Notes: generated from the letters alone by a model not told the origin. 64,000 nucleotides of DNA from Pseudomonas folii (GCF_014357575.1 NZ_JACONW010000010.1:1-64000), one strand, 5' to 3'. Counted from the stretch's first letter, positions 9,350-19,386 are shown. Translations and numbers: made by a program.

Positions 9350-10412
9350 CGGATTCTCTGGCAATAGCGGGCAGCGTGAAGTGAAAGGTAGCGCCAAACG
9401 GCGAGTTGTTCGAGGCCCAGATCCGGCCATCATGGGCTTCGATAATGGAGCGGCTGATGGCCAACCCCATTCCCATGCCTTCCGGTCGGGTCGTGTAGAA
9501 GGCTTCGAACACCCGCTCGCAATCCCGTGGCGACAAACCGTTGCCTTGATCGGTAATCGAGAAGCGCAGTTGCTGGGGCGACTCAAGCACTACGTGGCAG
9601 TCCAGTGTTCGCCGCTCGGAGCTTACCTGGCGCATCGCATCGACCGCATTCATGGCCAGATTGAGGATAACTTGCTGAATCTGCACCTCATCAGCCAGCA
9701 GCGGAGGCAAGCCTTCTTCAATCTGCACGTGCAGCGCGATCTCTTGCTCAGCCAACTCACCGGCGATCAACCGGAGCGCCCCCTTGACCGCATCTTCGAC
9801 GTTCAACCATTGCTTGCTCGGCGCCTGATGCCTCGCAAGGCTGCGCAGCCGGGCGATGATTTCACTGGCGCGATGTGTGTCTTCGATGATGCGCTCCACT
9901 GCCTGTCGGGCTTTGGGCAGGTTGGGAGGATCAGCCGCGATCCAGCGCAGGCAGGCGCTGCCGCTGGTCGCGGTGGCAGCCAGGGGCTGGTTCAATTCAT
10001 GGGCAATCGAGGCGGCAAGCTCACCCAGCACATTGACCCGGGCGACATGCTCAAGGTGCGCACGGGTCTGATGCACTGCGCTGACGGCTGCGGACAGGCG
10101 CAACGCCAGCCATGTCGTGCAGCCAATGGCCGCGAGGCTGATCAGCACATTGACCAGCCCCGACTCCATATCGCCAAAACGCGTGAACCGGTAACTCAGA
10201 ATCGTCAGCACCATACAGACGAGGGATATCCCCGCCACCGCCCGCGCGGGCAGGAACCTGGCGGCGATCAGCACCACGATGACCTGAAAGACCCCAACCG
10301 CAATTTCAAGATCGGTGACCGTGTCAATCGCGGCAATGCCCAATGCCAACGCAAACAACAGGACCAAACGAAGCGTTAATCGAGTCCGTTTCACTGGATC
10401 ACCATCGCGCAT
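9342..10412 (-). CDS. Membrane sensor histidine kinase
   Basis: This histidine kinase has about 356 aa. The N-terminal 110 residues form several hydrophobic helices with almost no periplasmic domain, so the sensor is probably the membrane part itself. The H-box lies in SIAHELNQPLAATATSG, then the N-box NLAMNAVDAM and G-boxes DQGNGLSP and GMGMGLAISRSII. This FixL/DctB-like H-box pairs naturally with the FixJ-like regulator that overlaps its 3' end. The frame is open to 10529, inside the ABC gene, but ATG 10412 has a GGGG ribosome site and avoids the overlap. Confidence 0.82.
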   Translation of the reverse strand: MRDGDPVKRTRLTLRLVLLFALALGIAAIDTVTDLEIAVGVFQVIVVLIAARFLPARAVAGISLVCMVLTILSYRFTRFGDMESGLVNVLISLAAIGCTTWLALRLSAAVSAVHQTRAHLEHVARVNVLGELAASIAHELNQPLAATATSGSACLRWIAADPPNLPKARQAVERIIEDTHRASEIIARLRSLARHQAPSKQWLNVEDAVKGALRLIAGELAEQEIALHVQIEEGLPPLLADEVQIQQVILNLAMNAVDAMRQVSSERRTLDCHVVLESPQQLRFSITDQGNGLSPRDCERVFEAFYTTRPEGMGMGLAISRSIIEAHDGRIWASNNSPFGATFHFTLPAIARESDA

Positions 10413-10485
10413 CACCCCCAGCAGGATTGCAGACGCAGAGTGTATAGCGGCCGCCGTCGCCTGTTCACTGGAAACTTCAATCCAC

Positions 10486-11790
10486 TCAGGAAGGGTTGTC
10501 CAGGCTGAACTGATCGGCCACGTCGTCATAGGCGAAAAGCTCGGCGTAGCGCCCCCACTGGGTCACGCAGTCCAGTGTGACGGCCGCATCGCTCTGCGAC
10601 ATGAAATCTTCCAGCTCGTCACGGAAGCGTCTGGCCGGTGCCGTGCGCCCAGGACGATCATCCAGCACCCGACGGATATGGCTGACCAGCGGCACATACC
10701 TGAGCAGGTGCTGGGCAAACAACTGTTTGCGCTCATCCACGTCCGACTGGGCATAACGTCGCCCGGCTGGCAGAAGCGTGATATCTCCCTCCCGCATTTC
10801 GGCAAATCGCATCAGTTGCAGCACTTCGGCCAACGAAAAAAGATCACCCGAGGTGGAGCGCAATGCCGTGGCCAGTTCGCGCAAATCGGCCTGCCCGTCA
10901 TACGGGGGATTGTCTACTGCCTCGATCAGCCCTGCCAAAGCGTTGGTGGAAGTCAATGGCAAGACCATGCCGATGCCATTTCCTGCAAACAGACTTTCAC
11001 GCGGCGAATGAACGGCGCTGCCGCCCGCCATGTGCACGTAAATGCTTTCCACCAGTGCCTGAAAAGCAGGGTCTGCGCGGTTTCGCGGCTGGGCGAGATC
11101 GACCTTGACCTCACACATGATCCGCCCCGGATTGGAGGAAAGAATCAGGATGCGATCACACATCAACACCGCTTCTTCGATGTTATGGGTGACCATCAGA
11201 ATTGACTTGATCGGCATCCGGCCTTCGCTCCAGAGATCGAGCAAGTCAGTGCGCAGTGTTTCGGCGGTCAACACGTCCAAGGCGGAAAACGGCTCATCCA
11301 TCAGCAGAATATCGGGGTTGACCACCAGTGCACGGGCCAGACCGACTCGCTGGCGCATGCCACCGGACAACTCTTTCGGATAGGCACTCTCAAACCCGTC
11401 GAGGCCGATCATATCGATGGCCGCCAAGGCCCGCCGACGCCGCTCGGGCGCTGCCACGCTCAATGCCTCAAGGCCGATTTCCACGTTCTGCAACACGGTC
11501 AGCCAAGGGAACAAGGCAAAGCTCTGGAACACCATCCGCACCGAGGTGGAAACGCCCGGCGTATTTGCCGGGAATGCTACGACACCGGTGGTGGGCGACA
11601 CCAACCCGGCGATGGAGCGCAACAACGTGGACTTCCCCGACCCCGACCGCCCCAGCAGCCCGATGACCTCGCCGTCGTTGAGACGCATGGCGACATCATC
11701 CAGCACCACGCGTTTGGTGCCCCCAGCCGTGCCGTAAACATGACCGAGCCCCTGCACGTCCACCAGACAACGTTTTTCGATTACTTCCAT
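10486..11790 (-). CDS. ABC transporter ATPase with C-terminal AAA-associated domain
   Basis: This 434-aa protein has an NrtD/SsuB/TauB-like ATPase domain (about 1-265) with Walker A GRSGSGKST, signature LSGGMRQR and Walker B ILLMDEPFSALD. It also has a 165-residue C-terminal extension of the AAA-associated type seen in some nitrate/sulfonate-like transporters. ATG 11790 follows GAGG and lies 10 bp after the permease stop, so the longer frame to 11874 is rejected. It pairs with the permease upstream. No substrate-binding protein is encoded nearby, so direction and substrate are unknown. Confidence 0.85.
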   Translation of the reverse strand: MEVIEKRCLVDVQGLGHVYGTAGGTKRVVLDDVAMRLNDGEVIGLLGRSGSGKSTLLRSIAGLVSPTTGVVAFPANTPGVSTSVRMVFQSFALFPWLTVLQNVEIGLEALSVAAPERRRRALAAIDMIGLDGFESAYPKELSGGMRQRVGLARALVVNPDILLMDEPFSALDVLTAETLRTDLLDLWSEGRMPIKSILMVTHNIEEAVLMCDRILILSSNPGRIMCEVKVDLAQPRNRADPAFQALVESIYVHMAGGSAVHSPRESLFAGNGIGMVLPLTSTNALAGLIEAVDNPPYDGQADLRELATALRSTSGDLFSLAEVLQLMRFAEMREGDITLLPAGRRYAQSDVDERKQLFAQHLLRYVPLVSHIRRVLDDRPGRTAPARRFRDELEDFMSQSDAAVTLDCVTQWGRYAELFAYDDVADQFSLDNPS

Positions 11791-11800
11791 TGGAATACCC

Positions 11801-13549
11801 TCAATCAATTCGAAGCCGACGTTCGGCAAAACGGTACAGCGGACGCCATAGCAGGCTGTTGAAACCGACCACAAATACGGACATCACGACGATGCCCAGC
11901 GCCACCCGCTGGAAATCACCCGCCGTCGTGGCCTGGGCAATGAACGACCCCAACCCCGACGCATACAGATGATCGCTGCCCCATGACACCGCCTCGGCGA
12001 CGATGCTGGCGTTCCAGGAGCCACCCGCAGCCGTCAAAGCGCCGGTCACGTAATAAGGGAAAACACCCGGCAGCACGACTTTGCGCCACCATTGCCAGCC
12101 CCGCACGCGGAACACCCGTGACGCTTCGAGCAAGTCGGTCGGCAACGCGCTGGCACCGGCAATCACGTTAAAAAGGATGTACCACTGGGTACCCAGGATC
12201 ATCAGCGGCGACAGCCATACATCAGGGTTCAGCTTCAAGGTGACAATCGTGACCACGGCGAACGGGAACAGAATGTTTGCCGGGAACGCTGCCAATAATT
12301 GCGCGATGGGTTGCAAACGTTCTGCCCAGCGCGGATTCAGGCCGATCCAGACACCAACGGGTACCCAGACAAGACTGGCCAGGACGATAAGCACCGCCAC
12401 ACGCGCCAGAGTGGCGAGCCCCAGACCAAACGCATTGACCACCTCCTCCACACCCAGCGTGCTGCCGATGAAGCACGCCAACTGATAGATGCCGGTCATG
12501 CACGCAATAACGATCAGGACTATCCACGCCAGATCGATGTAACGCTGCCACCGGCTATTGATCGTGAAGCCCATGCGCGCCATTTTCGGTATGCGCATCG
12601 CTGGCATCCACTCGCTCACACTGCGCAGCGACGCAAACAACAACGGGACAATTCGTGTGGACCTGAGCAGGTCATAAACCCGGGACCGCGGCCGTTTATG
12701 GGAAGCGGTCTGTTCAAATCGAAACTTGTCCGCCCACGCCACGATCGGCCGGAAAAACAACACGTCGTACAGAACGATTACCCCGACCATAGCCAGCACC
12801 GCCCAACTGATCGCGGCGATATCCTTCTGCTGAATCGCGAGCGCCAGCCATGAACCGATACCCGGCAAATTGACGGTGCTGTCCCCAACCGTGATGGACT
12901 CGGACGCCACGACAAAAAACCAGCCGCCTGACATAGACATCATCATGTTCCACACCAGCCCGGGCATCCCGAACGGCAGTTCGACCTTGATGAACCGCTG
13001 CCAAGGCGAGAACGAAAACTGCCGACTGACATCGTAAAGGTCGTTAGGCACTGTCCTCAGGGATTGGTAAAAACTGAAGGTCATGTTCCAGACCTGGCTG
13101 GTAAAAATGGCAAACACCGCAGCGCATTCCAGCCCCCACTGCCGCCCCGGAAAAATGCTCATGAAGAACACCACGGTAAACGTCAGGAAACCCAGCACCG
13201 GTACCGATTGAAGAATGTCCAGCGCCGGTAAAATTACCATCGCGGCCCTGCGACTTTTGGCGGCCAGTGTGGCGATGACAATGGAAAACACAAACGACAC
13301 AAACAATGCGGCAAACATGCGCAAGGTGGTGCGCAACGTATAGGCGGGCAATTGCACCAGATCGAGTGACATCGGCGCAGAATCAAGAACGCTGAGCGGC
13401 TGATTCATTTGCCCGGCACTGTAAAAAACAAACAGCGCCAGCAAACCAATGGCGGCAATCAGCGCGCCCTCGGCGAGCAGGGATGCAGAGCGGGGTTGAG
13501 CCGTGTTGTTTACCGGGCTTCTCAGGGATAAAGGCAGGGAGAAACGCAT
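11801..13549 (-). CDS. ABC transporter permease, two fused permease domains
   Basis: This 582-aa inner-membrane protein has two copies of the binding-protein-dependent permease domain in tandem, with about 12 hydrophobic segments. Each half has an EAA-like loop: ELPFGMPGLVWNMMM in the first and VVLPGVFPYYVTGALTAAGG in the second. It can therefore form the whole membrane channel alone, with the downstream ATPase. ATG 13549 follows AGAGG and is preferred over the frame start at 13618. It heads a four-gene unit (permease, ATPase, kinase, regulator), suggesting a transporter coupled to signalling. The substrate is unknown; the family leans to nitrate/sulfonate/taurine-like compounds. Confidence 0.83.
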   Translation of the reverse strand: MRFSLPLSLRSPVNNTAQPRSASLLAEGALIAAIGLLALFVFYSAGQMNQPLSVLDSAPMSLDLVQLPAYTLRTTLRMFAALFVSFVFSIVIATLAAKSRRAAMVILPALDILQSVPVLGFLTFTVVFFMSIFPGRQWGLECAAVFAIFTSQVWNMTFSFYQSLRTVPNDLYDVSRQFSFSPWQRFIKVELPFGMPGLVWNMMMSMSGGWFFVVASESITVGDSTVNLPGIGSWLALAIQQKDIAAISWAVLAMVGVIVLYDVLFFRPIVAWADKFRFEQTASHKRPRSRVYDLLRSTRIVPLLFASLRSVSEWMPAMRIPKMARMGFTINSRWQRYIDLAWIVLIVIACMTGIYQLACFIGSTLGVEEVVNAFGLGLATLARVAVLIVLASLVWVPVGVWIGLNPRWAERLQPIAQLLAAFPANILFPFAVVTIVTLKLNPDVWLSPLMILGTQWYILFNVIAGASALPTDLLEASRVFRVRGWQWWRKVVLPGVFPYYVTGALTAAGGSWNASIVAEAVSWGSDHLYASGLGSFIAQATTAGDFQRVALGIVVMSVFVVGFNSLLWRPLYRFAERRLRID

Positions 13550-13922
13550 AATATAGCCTCTGTCGGGCGTCTCAAACGTAGGCATCCACCTGTCAGGTGA
13601 AGCAAACGCATGAAGCACTTCGATCCAATAATCAGTTTTGCTTTACTTGGGTAAAGCATAAGGACTGACGCTGATCGGATCGACAGAAACTAAGGACGTC
13701 AAAATATACGTTGGTATATCAGGTACGTGTCTGGGTTATTGAATTATGTGTGCCGTTACTATCAATGAATGACGCAATTGCATGGCGGGTAACATTACTC
13801 ACAAATGGGACTCAAAATCCAGGCTAAGGCTTGGTAAGAACATGGCCGAAATTGAAATTTCACAATGGCATCTGGCTGTTGCCTTAGAGCCATATCAGCG
13901 TTGACTGAATAGCATTTAAAAG
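13550..13922. other. Intergenic region upstream of the permease unit
   Basis: About 370 bp contain no convincing reading frame. The part near 13640-13720 is AT-rich, includes short symmetric patches (AATATACGTTGGTATATC) and probably holds the promoter of the permease-ATPase-kinase-regulator unit. Confidence 0.4.
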
Positions 13923-13949
13923 AAAAAGCCCTGAGGGGTTCAGGGCTTT
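13923..13949 (-). terminator. Rho-independent terminator of the 13985-14467 gene
   Basis: On the minus strand AAAGCCCTGA and TCAGGGCTTT form a 10-bp stem followed by a T tract, 35 bp after the stop codon. Confidence 0.75.
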
Positions 13950-13984
13950 GGCCTTCACAGTCTTGGCGCAAGACTAGCGATTGC

Positions 13985-14467
13985 TTACTGGCTTTTCATT
14001 GCCAGCACGGCAGCCTGTTTCGCCTGTGTTGCATCCATGGTGCCGTTTTTTGAGGCTTTATCGAGCGCAGCAGACGCGGCCATCAGACCAGAATTGAGCG
14101 ACGCCAAAGCTGTTTGCAAACCGGCCACTTTTGCCTGACGAGCCTCTGGGCTCATGCTTTTATTAGCCATTGCCGCTTGCAGCTCAGCCATCTTCTCGGC
14201 GATCTGCTGCTTCAATTCACGGATCCTGATCAGGGTTTGCTGGACCGAACCGGGCAAGCCACTTTCGGTGATGTCGCTGTTATCGTTTTTAGCCTTGGCT
14301 TTGTTCAGACCTGCCGCGGACAGCGAGACCTTTACGCCCACTGGCGCAGCTGCAGACTCTGCAGCATTCGGCTCACCCTGAGTGGCTTCAGTGTCTGCTT
14401 TTTTCGTGACGCCTTGCAGTAACGTCAGATCGTTGTTAACAGGCGATTGGGTACTAATAGTGGTCAT
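13985..14467 (-). CDS. Hypothetical protein with central coiled coil
   Basis: I do not recognise a named family. The 160-aa product has a low-complexity Ala/Thr/Glu-rich N-terminus (1-75). A heptad-like helical stretch follows (QTLIRIRELKQQIAEKMAEL, about 78-105), then an Ala-rich helical C-terminus. There is no signal peptide or membrane segment. ATG 14467 has an AAGG site at proper spacing; the earlier ATG 14473 directly abuts it. It has its own terminator. It could be a secreted or structural accessory protein, but nothing in the context shows the role. Confidence 0.7.
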   Translation of the reverse strand: MTTISTQSPVNNDLTLLQGVTKKADTEATQGEPNAAESAAAPVGVKVSLSAAGLNKAKAKNDNSDITESGLPGSVQQTLIRIRELKQQIAEKMAELQAAMANKSMSPEARQAKVAGLQTALASLNSGLMAASAALDKASKNGTMDATQAKQAAVLAMKSQ

Positions 14468-14578
14468 GGCCATCCTTATCAGAAAAAGCTCTGGAAGGCG
14501 TATCGGCAGATGATTACGTATGTTTAGTGATCAGTGTGAGCTGCTGAATAAATACTTCGCGCTTAAGTTATTAGCGCC

Positions 14579-15460
14579 TCAAGCAGACGGGTCCAGAGCA
14601 CTTTCAAGAATGTCCAGGAAGGCAGTCACTCGCAGTGGTGTGAAATGCCTTGAGGGGATCGCAGCCCAGACCGATAACGATTCCATGTCGGCGTCCAGAA
14701 GGTCAACACGTAAAAGTGAGCCCTCTTCCAACTGCTGACGTACATCCCAGTAGGTCAGCATGGCCAGCCCGAGACCTTGCAGGCATGCCGCTCGAATTGA
14801 ATCGACGGAGCTTGCCGAAACACTCCCATGCACGCTAAGTAGTCGCACCTGACCATCAACGACGAAGGGCCACTGCGGCATCGCGTGCAATACAAGACAT
14901 GAATGGCCGACAAGATCCTTCATCACTTTTGGCACACCGTAGCGAGTCAGGTAATCAGGTGATGCGCAGAGCAATCGCGGGTTGTCTGCAAGGCGCCTGG
15001 CGATTAATCCGGAATCCCGCATGGGGGCGATTCGGATCGCCAAATCCAGGCCTTGACCCACCACGTCCATCAGGCTGTCAGAAAAGGCCAGGTCGACTCG
15101 CGACGCAGGATTTCTGGCAAGAAACGCCGGAATCAGCGGCATTATCACAGCCTGACCGAACACTGATGGCGCAGTCATCCGCAGCGTGCCGCTGGCACCA
15201 CTTGAAGTGGGTGCCAGCATCGCCCGTGCAGCCTCCTCTGCCTCCAGCATGGTCTGGGCGTAGGGAAGAAATGCTTCGCCCTCGGGTGTCAGTGCAACGG
15301 AGCGCGTGGTGCGATGCAGGAGTCGAACACCCAAATCATGCTCCAGTGCCGCCAGACGGCGAGAGACAGACATAGGACTCGTGCCCAGCTGCCTGGCAGC
15401 GCCGGATAAGCTTCCGCAAGACGCAATGGTTGCGAGGACAGCAATATCAGTTAGTTGCAT
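14579..15460 (-). CDS. LysR-family regulator
   Basis: This is a 293-aa LysR-type regulator of the group found beside oxidoreductases. The HTH lies in GSLSGAARQLGTSPMSVSRR, followed by the usual LLHRTTRSVALTPEGEAFL linker and an effector domain. It is divergent from the old yellow enzyme gene with 137 bp between starts, so it very likely regulates it. The inducer is unknown. Confidence 0.86.
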   Translation of the reverse strand: MQLTDIAVLATIASCGSLSGAARQLGTSPMSVSRRLAALEHDLGVRLLHRTTRSVALTPEGEAFLPYAQTMLEAEEAARAMLAPTSSGASGTLRMTAPSVFGQAVIMPLIPAFLARNPASRVDLAFSDSLMDVVGQGLDLAIRIAPMRDSGLIARRLADNPRLLCASPDYLTRYGVPKVMKDLVGHSCLVLHAMPQWPFVVDGQVRLLSVHGSVSASSVDSIRAACLQGLGLAMLTYWDVRQQLEEGSLLRVDLLDADMESLSVWAAIPSRHFTPLRVTAFLDILESALDPSA

Positions 15461-15597
15461 GGTTATATCACTTATCGTTAAACAGGCTTATCAGCTCCAG
15501 ACAGTACTCCCGCTGAAGGGTCATCGCTATCCTGTTGCTATCTATCAACAGCCGCTGGCAGTCGTCTACTTTCAGCTATCAGATTCAGGATAACTCG

Positions 15598-16698
15598 ATG
15601 ACCGATCACCACAACCATGCTTTCTCATCATTCGATATAAACGGCACATTCATCAGAAACCGCTTTGCGCTGGCGCCGATGACCCGCGTCAGTGCAAGTG
15701 AAGACGGCACTGTGACCAAAGAGATGGTGCAGTATTACGAACGCTTCGCCCGGGGCGGCTTCGGACTTTTGATGACTGAAGGTATCTATACAGACCAACG
15801 CTATTCTCAGGGCTACCGCTCGCAACCCGGCATGAGCGACGACATTCAGGCGCAGTCGTGGCAGGCGCTCATAACAGCGGCTCACACTCACTCAACACCG
15901 GTCTTTGCACAACTCATGCATGCAGGAGCCTTGTCGCAAGCCAACCGGTTCAAGCCCGAAAACATTGCTCCATCCGCCATCCAGCCCAGCGGCGAGGAAA
16001 TGGCGTTTTACTATGGGAGCGGACCATACAAACAGCCACTGGCAATGACTGATGAGCATATCGCTGACGTAATTGCAGGCTTTACGCAGGCGGCACATAG
16101 GGCAATTTCAGTAGCAGGATTTGATGGCTTGGAGATCCACGGCGCGAATGGCTATCTTCTGGACCAGTTTCTGACCGATTACACCAACGTGCGCGGGGAC
16201 AAGTGGGGCGGCGATCTTAAAAACCGCCTGAGGCTAACGGTTGAAATTCTTAAAGCCGTGAGGCTAAAAGTGGGAGACAACACCCCGGTCGGGGTGCGGA
16301 TATCGCAAGGCAAGGTCAATAACTTCCTGCACAAATGGGAAGGCCGTGAGGCTGACGCTGAAACCATCTTCGGAACGATCGCCGACTCTGGCGTCGATTT
16401 TATCCATGTGACTGAGCATGATGCTTTGGCTCCCGCCTTCGATAATGGCGGACACAGCCTGAGCCGGCTGGCAAAGCGATTCGCACCCGGCATAGCCATT
16501 ATCACTAATGGAGGTCTGCATGACCCCGCCAGAATTGCACAAGCCCTCGAAGAAGGCGGTGACATGATTGCTATCGGCAAAGCGGCGCTGGCCAATCCTG
16601 ACCTGCCTGACAAACTTCAAAAAGGCATTGCGCTGGATGAGTTTGACGCCGCCATTCTGGGTCCAATTGCCAACATCAAAGAGGCAGAACTCGCCTGA
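15598..16698 (+). CDS. Old yellow enzyme-family alkene reductase
   Basis: This 366-aa FMN-dependent NAD(P)H oxidoreductase has the TIM-barrel fold. Typical enzymes of the family reduce activated C=C bonds of unsaturated carbonyls or nitro compounds. Motifs seen are RFALAPMTRVSA at the N-terminus, the active-site HGANGYLLDQFL and the FMN phosphate-binding IAIGKAALANP near the C-terminus. The upstream frame (from 15535) is not coding-like; ATG 15598 follows CAGGATAAC. It faces a LysR regulator. A REP palindrome lies behind it. Confidence 0.88.
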   Translation: MTDHHNHAFSSFDINGTFIRNRFALAPMTRVSASEDGTVTKEMVQYYERFARGGFGLLMTEGIYTDQRYSQGYRSQPGMSDDIQAQSWQALITAAHTHSTPVFAQLMHAGALSQANRFKPENIAPSAIQPSGEEMAFYYGSGPYKQPLAMTDEHIADVIAGFTQAAHRAISVAGFDGLEIHGANGYLLDQFLTDYTNVRGDKWGGDLKNRLRLTVEILKAVRLKVGDNTPVGVRISQGKVNNFLHKWEGREADAETIFGTIADSGVDFIHVTEHDALAPAFDNGGHSLSRLAKRFAPGIAIITNGGLHDPARIAQALEEGGDMIAIGKAALANPDLPDKLQKGIALDEFDAAILGPIANIKEAELA

Positions 16699-16730
16699 AA
16701 AACATAACCTGCTGGATAAATGGTGGGCCT

Positions 16731-16820
16731 GTAGGACTGGGTTTAGCCGGGAGCAGGACAGTACATTCGCCGAGTATCCTTCTCCAGACATGATGCCCTC
16801 CCGGCTAAAGCCGGTTCTAC
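16731..16820. repeat. REP-type inverted pair (family A)
   Basis: GTAGGACTGGGTTTAGCCGG and CCGGCTAAAGCCGGTTCTAC face each other over 50 bp. It is the same family as 2506-2595. Confidence 0.78.
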
Positions 16821-16904
16821 GGGTAATATTTCCCGCGCGATCTCTTGTCAAACACAACGCAATCGCCGCAAGTGCCACGCCGTCATAAATCCATCATTTG
16901 ACGC

Positions 16905-17882
16905 TCAAACGGTGTGATGTGTGACGGCACCCTCTACAGGCAACTCAACCGGCTTGCGATTGGTAATCCCGAAAGGAATATGAACCGAAGGTGCCACGGC
17001 ACTCGCGGACTTCAGGTGCCCGGACTGATCGTCGAAGAAGATGTGTGGCTTCAGTACGGCAAGCACTTTGCCCTTCTCGATGCCGCCCAGGAAGAACGCG
17101 TCGTTGACCATCACGCCCCAGCTTTTCAGGGTGTTCAGCGCGCGCTCGTGTGAAGGTGCGCTTCGGGCAGTGACGATGGAAACCCTGATCCGGTTTTCAT
17201 AGTCAGGGTTGAGCTTTTTGTGCTCCTCCTCAACGGACTGGATCTTCGCCATCCGGACCATGAATTCCTTCAGAGGACCTGGGTTGTGTGGCTCCATGGC
17301 GTTTTTCACTTCATGCGCATGGAATTCCACCAGACCGGACGATTGCATGACAGTCTCGGCCTCATCCCCCGCCAGCACCCCATCAAAGTCGAAAGCGATA
17401 CGCAGGGTCTTGTCGTCTTCATCGTCATCAAACTGCGAATCCAGCACTTGGCCAGCCGGATGCCCGGCCTTGATCGCAGCCTCGACGTCAGCCTTGTTAC
17501 CTGACAGAAACAGGGCGATGTTCAAAGCCGGAATGTATTCGTAAGGCGACCGCCCCTGCATGAAGATAGCGCGGGTCATGCCCAGCCCGTAATGCTCGAT
17601 GGTCTTCATCACCCGCAATCCCGTGTCCGGGTCGTTCCGGGATAACAGCACCACCTCGACCAGTGGATCGGAGGGGTCTTCACACAAGTCATTCAGCGAT
17701 AGCAAACGCTTGATGAAAGGAAAAGCGATCCCCTTGGGCAGCGGATTGTTCAGGTTCTTCTCCTGAAACTTCCGGTACTCCTCCTCACCCTGACTGCGAA
17801 ACACAGCGTCCGAGTCCAGCAGATCAAATACCGCGCTGGAGGCGACGCCGATGACCAACCGATTGTCCAGCTCGTAAGGCAT
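16905..17882 (-). CDS. 5'-nucleotidase (cytosolic cN-I-like)
   Basis: This 325-aa protein belongs to the bacterial 5'-nucleotidase family related to cytosolic cN-I, a HAD-like phosphatase that dephosphorylates nucleoside monophosphates. The nucleophile motif is IAFDFDGVLAGDEAE around residue 160, followed by the Thr in VSIVTARSAPSHER and the acidic C-terminal HIFFDDQSGHL. There is no signal peptide. It is monocistronic as far as can be seen, with about 500 bp of gene-poor DNA upstream. Confidence 0.87.
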   Translation of the reverse strand: MPYELDNRLVIGVASSAVFDLLDSDAVFRSQGEEEYRKFQEKNLNNPLPKGIAFPFIKRLLSLNDLCEDPSDPLVEVVLLSRNDPDTGLRVMKTIEHYGLGMTRAIFMQGRSPYEYIPALNIALFLSGNKADVEAAIKAGHPAGQVLDSQFDDDEDDKTLRIAFDFDGVLAGDEAETVMQSSGLVEFHAHEVKNAMEPHNPGPLKEFMVRMAKIQSVEEEHKKLNPDYENRIRVSIVTARSAPSHERALNTLKSWGVMVNDAFFLGGIEKGKVLAVLKPHIFFDDQSGHLKSASAVAPSVHIPFGITNRKPVELPVEGAVTHHTV

Positions 17883-18399
17883 TAGGGTTCTCTTTGTCAG
17901 GCCGTGGGATACACGATGAAGTGCGTCAGGGATGAGTGATTTAAATAAACTTTCGCGTGCCTGCCTTTACGGCAAGCGGTCAGGCAGGTTATAGCTTTTA
18001 CGCCATGCGCACCTCGTTTAACAATTCCGGGGACGGTCCAGAACCTTAAGCAACTTTTGGACTTGGCGCCACGACGACATCAGTGATCCCCTCAAAATCG
18101 AAACCTAACGCGGCGCCATCCGACAATGCTGATCTGGTTGAACGCACCTTTCCAGCCTCCACCAGGCTCTTGACGACCACTGGCTTGCAATGCGGTGTTT
18201 TTTCTCTACGAGCAGAAATCAACCTACCAGGTTTAATTGGGCAAGTAGGTTAACGACATTGCTCGCGGGTCAATACATAACTATTTATATGAGCGCATGG
18301 TTTTTGCAGTGCCCTATCTGCGTGGCAGCTGAATGATGATTCTTGTCGCTGCCTCGCTTAGATGTGTGCCACTAAACAGCTACAGCCGTGAAAAAATCC
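17883..18399. other. Gene-poor region with a possible 58-codon minus-strand ORF
   Basis: About 517 bp without an assigned gene. A minus-strand frame is open from 18249 to a TAA at 18046-18048, with TTG at 18222 as the only plausible start. Its conceptual C-terminus includes KSLVEAGKVRSTRSALSDG and ends VVVAPSPKVA. The codon use looks coding, but there is no ribosome site, so it may be the tail of a lost gene. The rest is AT-rich with no recognisable element. Confidence 0.3.
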
Positions 18400-19386
18400 T
18401 CACACTTCCTCCCGCAACACCGCCAACCTGTTCAGTACATTAAGCACATAGCCCTTCTCGATAACCAGGCCATGATGCCCATCACTGAAACGCTCTCCTC
18501 TGAGGCACAGCGTCAGCATCGCCTGAATGTCTGCCAGGCTCGCCCGAGCGATGTAGCCTTCGTCCTTGAGCATGATTGCGGCACCGTGCTTCATGTAATC
18601 GATATCGGTCCAGCATTCTTTTTCCAGCACTCGGAAGAAGTCCTTGAAGACATCGAAGTACACGGGCCAACGATCCTCAAGCACATGGGTTTTTATTGCC
18701 ACCCCGCCGGGATAGAGCGTGGGCAGCCAGGCCAGCAGTTCGTCCATGTCGGCGGCCTGAGGCACGGGCTCGCTGGGCGGACGCACTAATGGGGCGGCAC
18801 TCTCCGAAGTGGCGCTGTGCAATTCAACTCTGTGGAGATGTGACGCTACGTATAGCTCAAACGCCTGGACCTGACCGGATCTATAGGGGTTTTTACCGTA
18901 GGAATGAACATCTTTGCTGTAGCGGAGAAAAGCTTCCGATTGTGGCCCCTCTGCAAACAGCGAAACGATCGCTGCACTTTGCAGCAGCCAGTAAATATCC
19001 TCCGAGCCCTCTCGCCCCTTCATGCTGGAGAGATCGAGAACACTCGAAAACAACTTCCCCGCCAATTGGCGACCTGCTTCACGAAACTCCCAACTCAAAT
19101 CATGGGGTTCAGCTTGTTCAGCCTGGGCGACCCAGGCTTCGTAGCGACTGATCAGGGTGGTGTCATCCAGCCCTATCGGCGGGCATGCTGGCGGAGTGAG
19201 TGACAGTGGTTTTGGCTCCTCATAGACCGGCAGCCAACTCAGGTTTTGGGCAACACGCGACAGCGGCTCGCCTTCGTTGCGGGTCGGGGAATTCGAAGCA
19301 ACCTTGGGCTTAACAGGGCTTTGCTGGGGCTCAACGGGGCTTTGTTTGTGGCCGAAGTACGCTTTCAAACGATCCAGAAGTTTCAT
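18400..19386 (-). CDS. Hypothetical protein with DUF6508-like C-terminus
   Basis: This is a 328-aa cytoplasmic protein. The N-terminus is Pro/Gln-rich and disordered (about 12-60). The C-terminal 120 residues (LAWLPTLYPGG..., CLRGERFSDGHHGLVIEKG) resemble the DUF6508 domain as I remember it. The function of that domain is unknown to me. It lies alone in a variable zone and has no clear operon partner. Confidence 0.65.
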   Translation of the reverse strand: MKLLDRLKAYFGHKQSPVEPQQSPVKPKVASNSPTRNEGEPLSRVAQNLSWLPVYEEPKPLSLTPPACPPIGLDDTTLISRYEAWVAQAEQAEPHDLSWEFREAGRQLAGKLFSSVLDLSSMKGREGSEDIYWLLQSAAIVSLFAEGPQSEAFLRYSKDVHSYGKNPYRSGQVQAFELYVASHLHRVELHSATSESAAPLVRPPSEPVPQAADMDELLAWLPTLYPGGVAIKTHVLEDRWPVYFDVFKDFFRVLEKECWTDIDYMKHGAAIMLKDEGYIARASLADIQAMLTLCLRGERFSDGHHGLVIEKGYVLNVLNRLAVLREEV

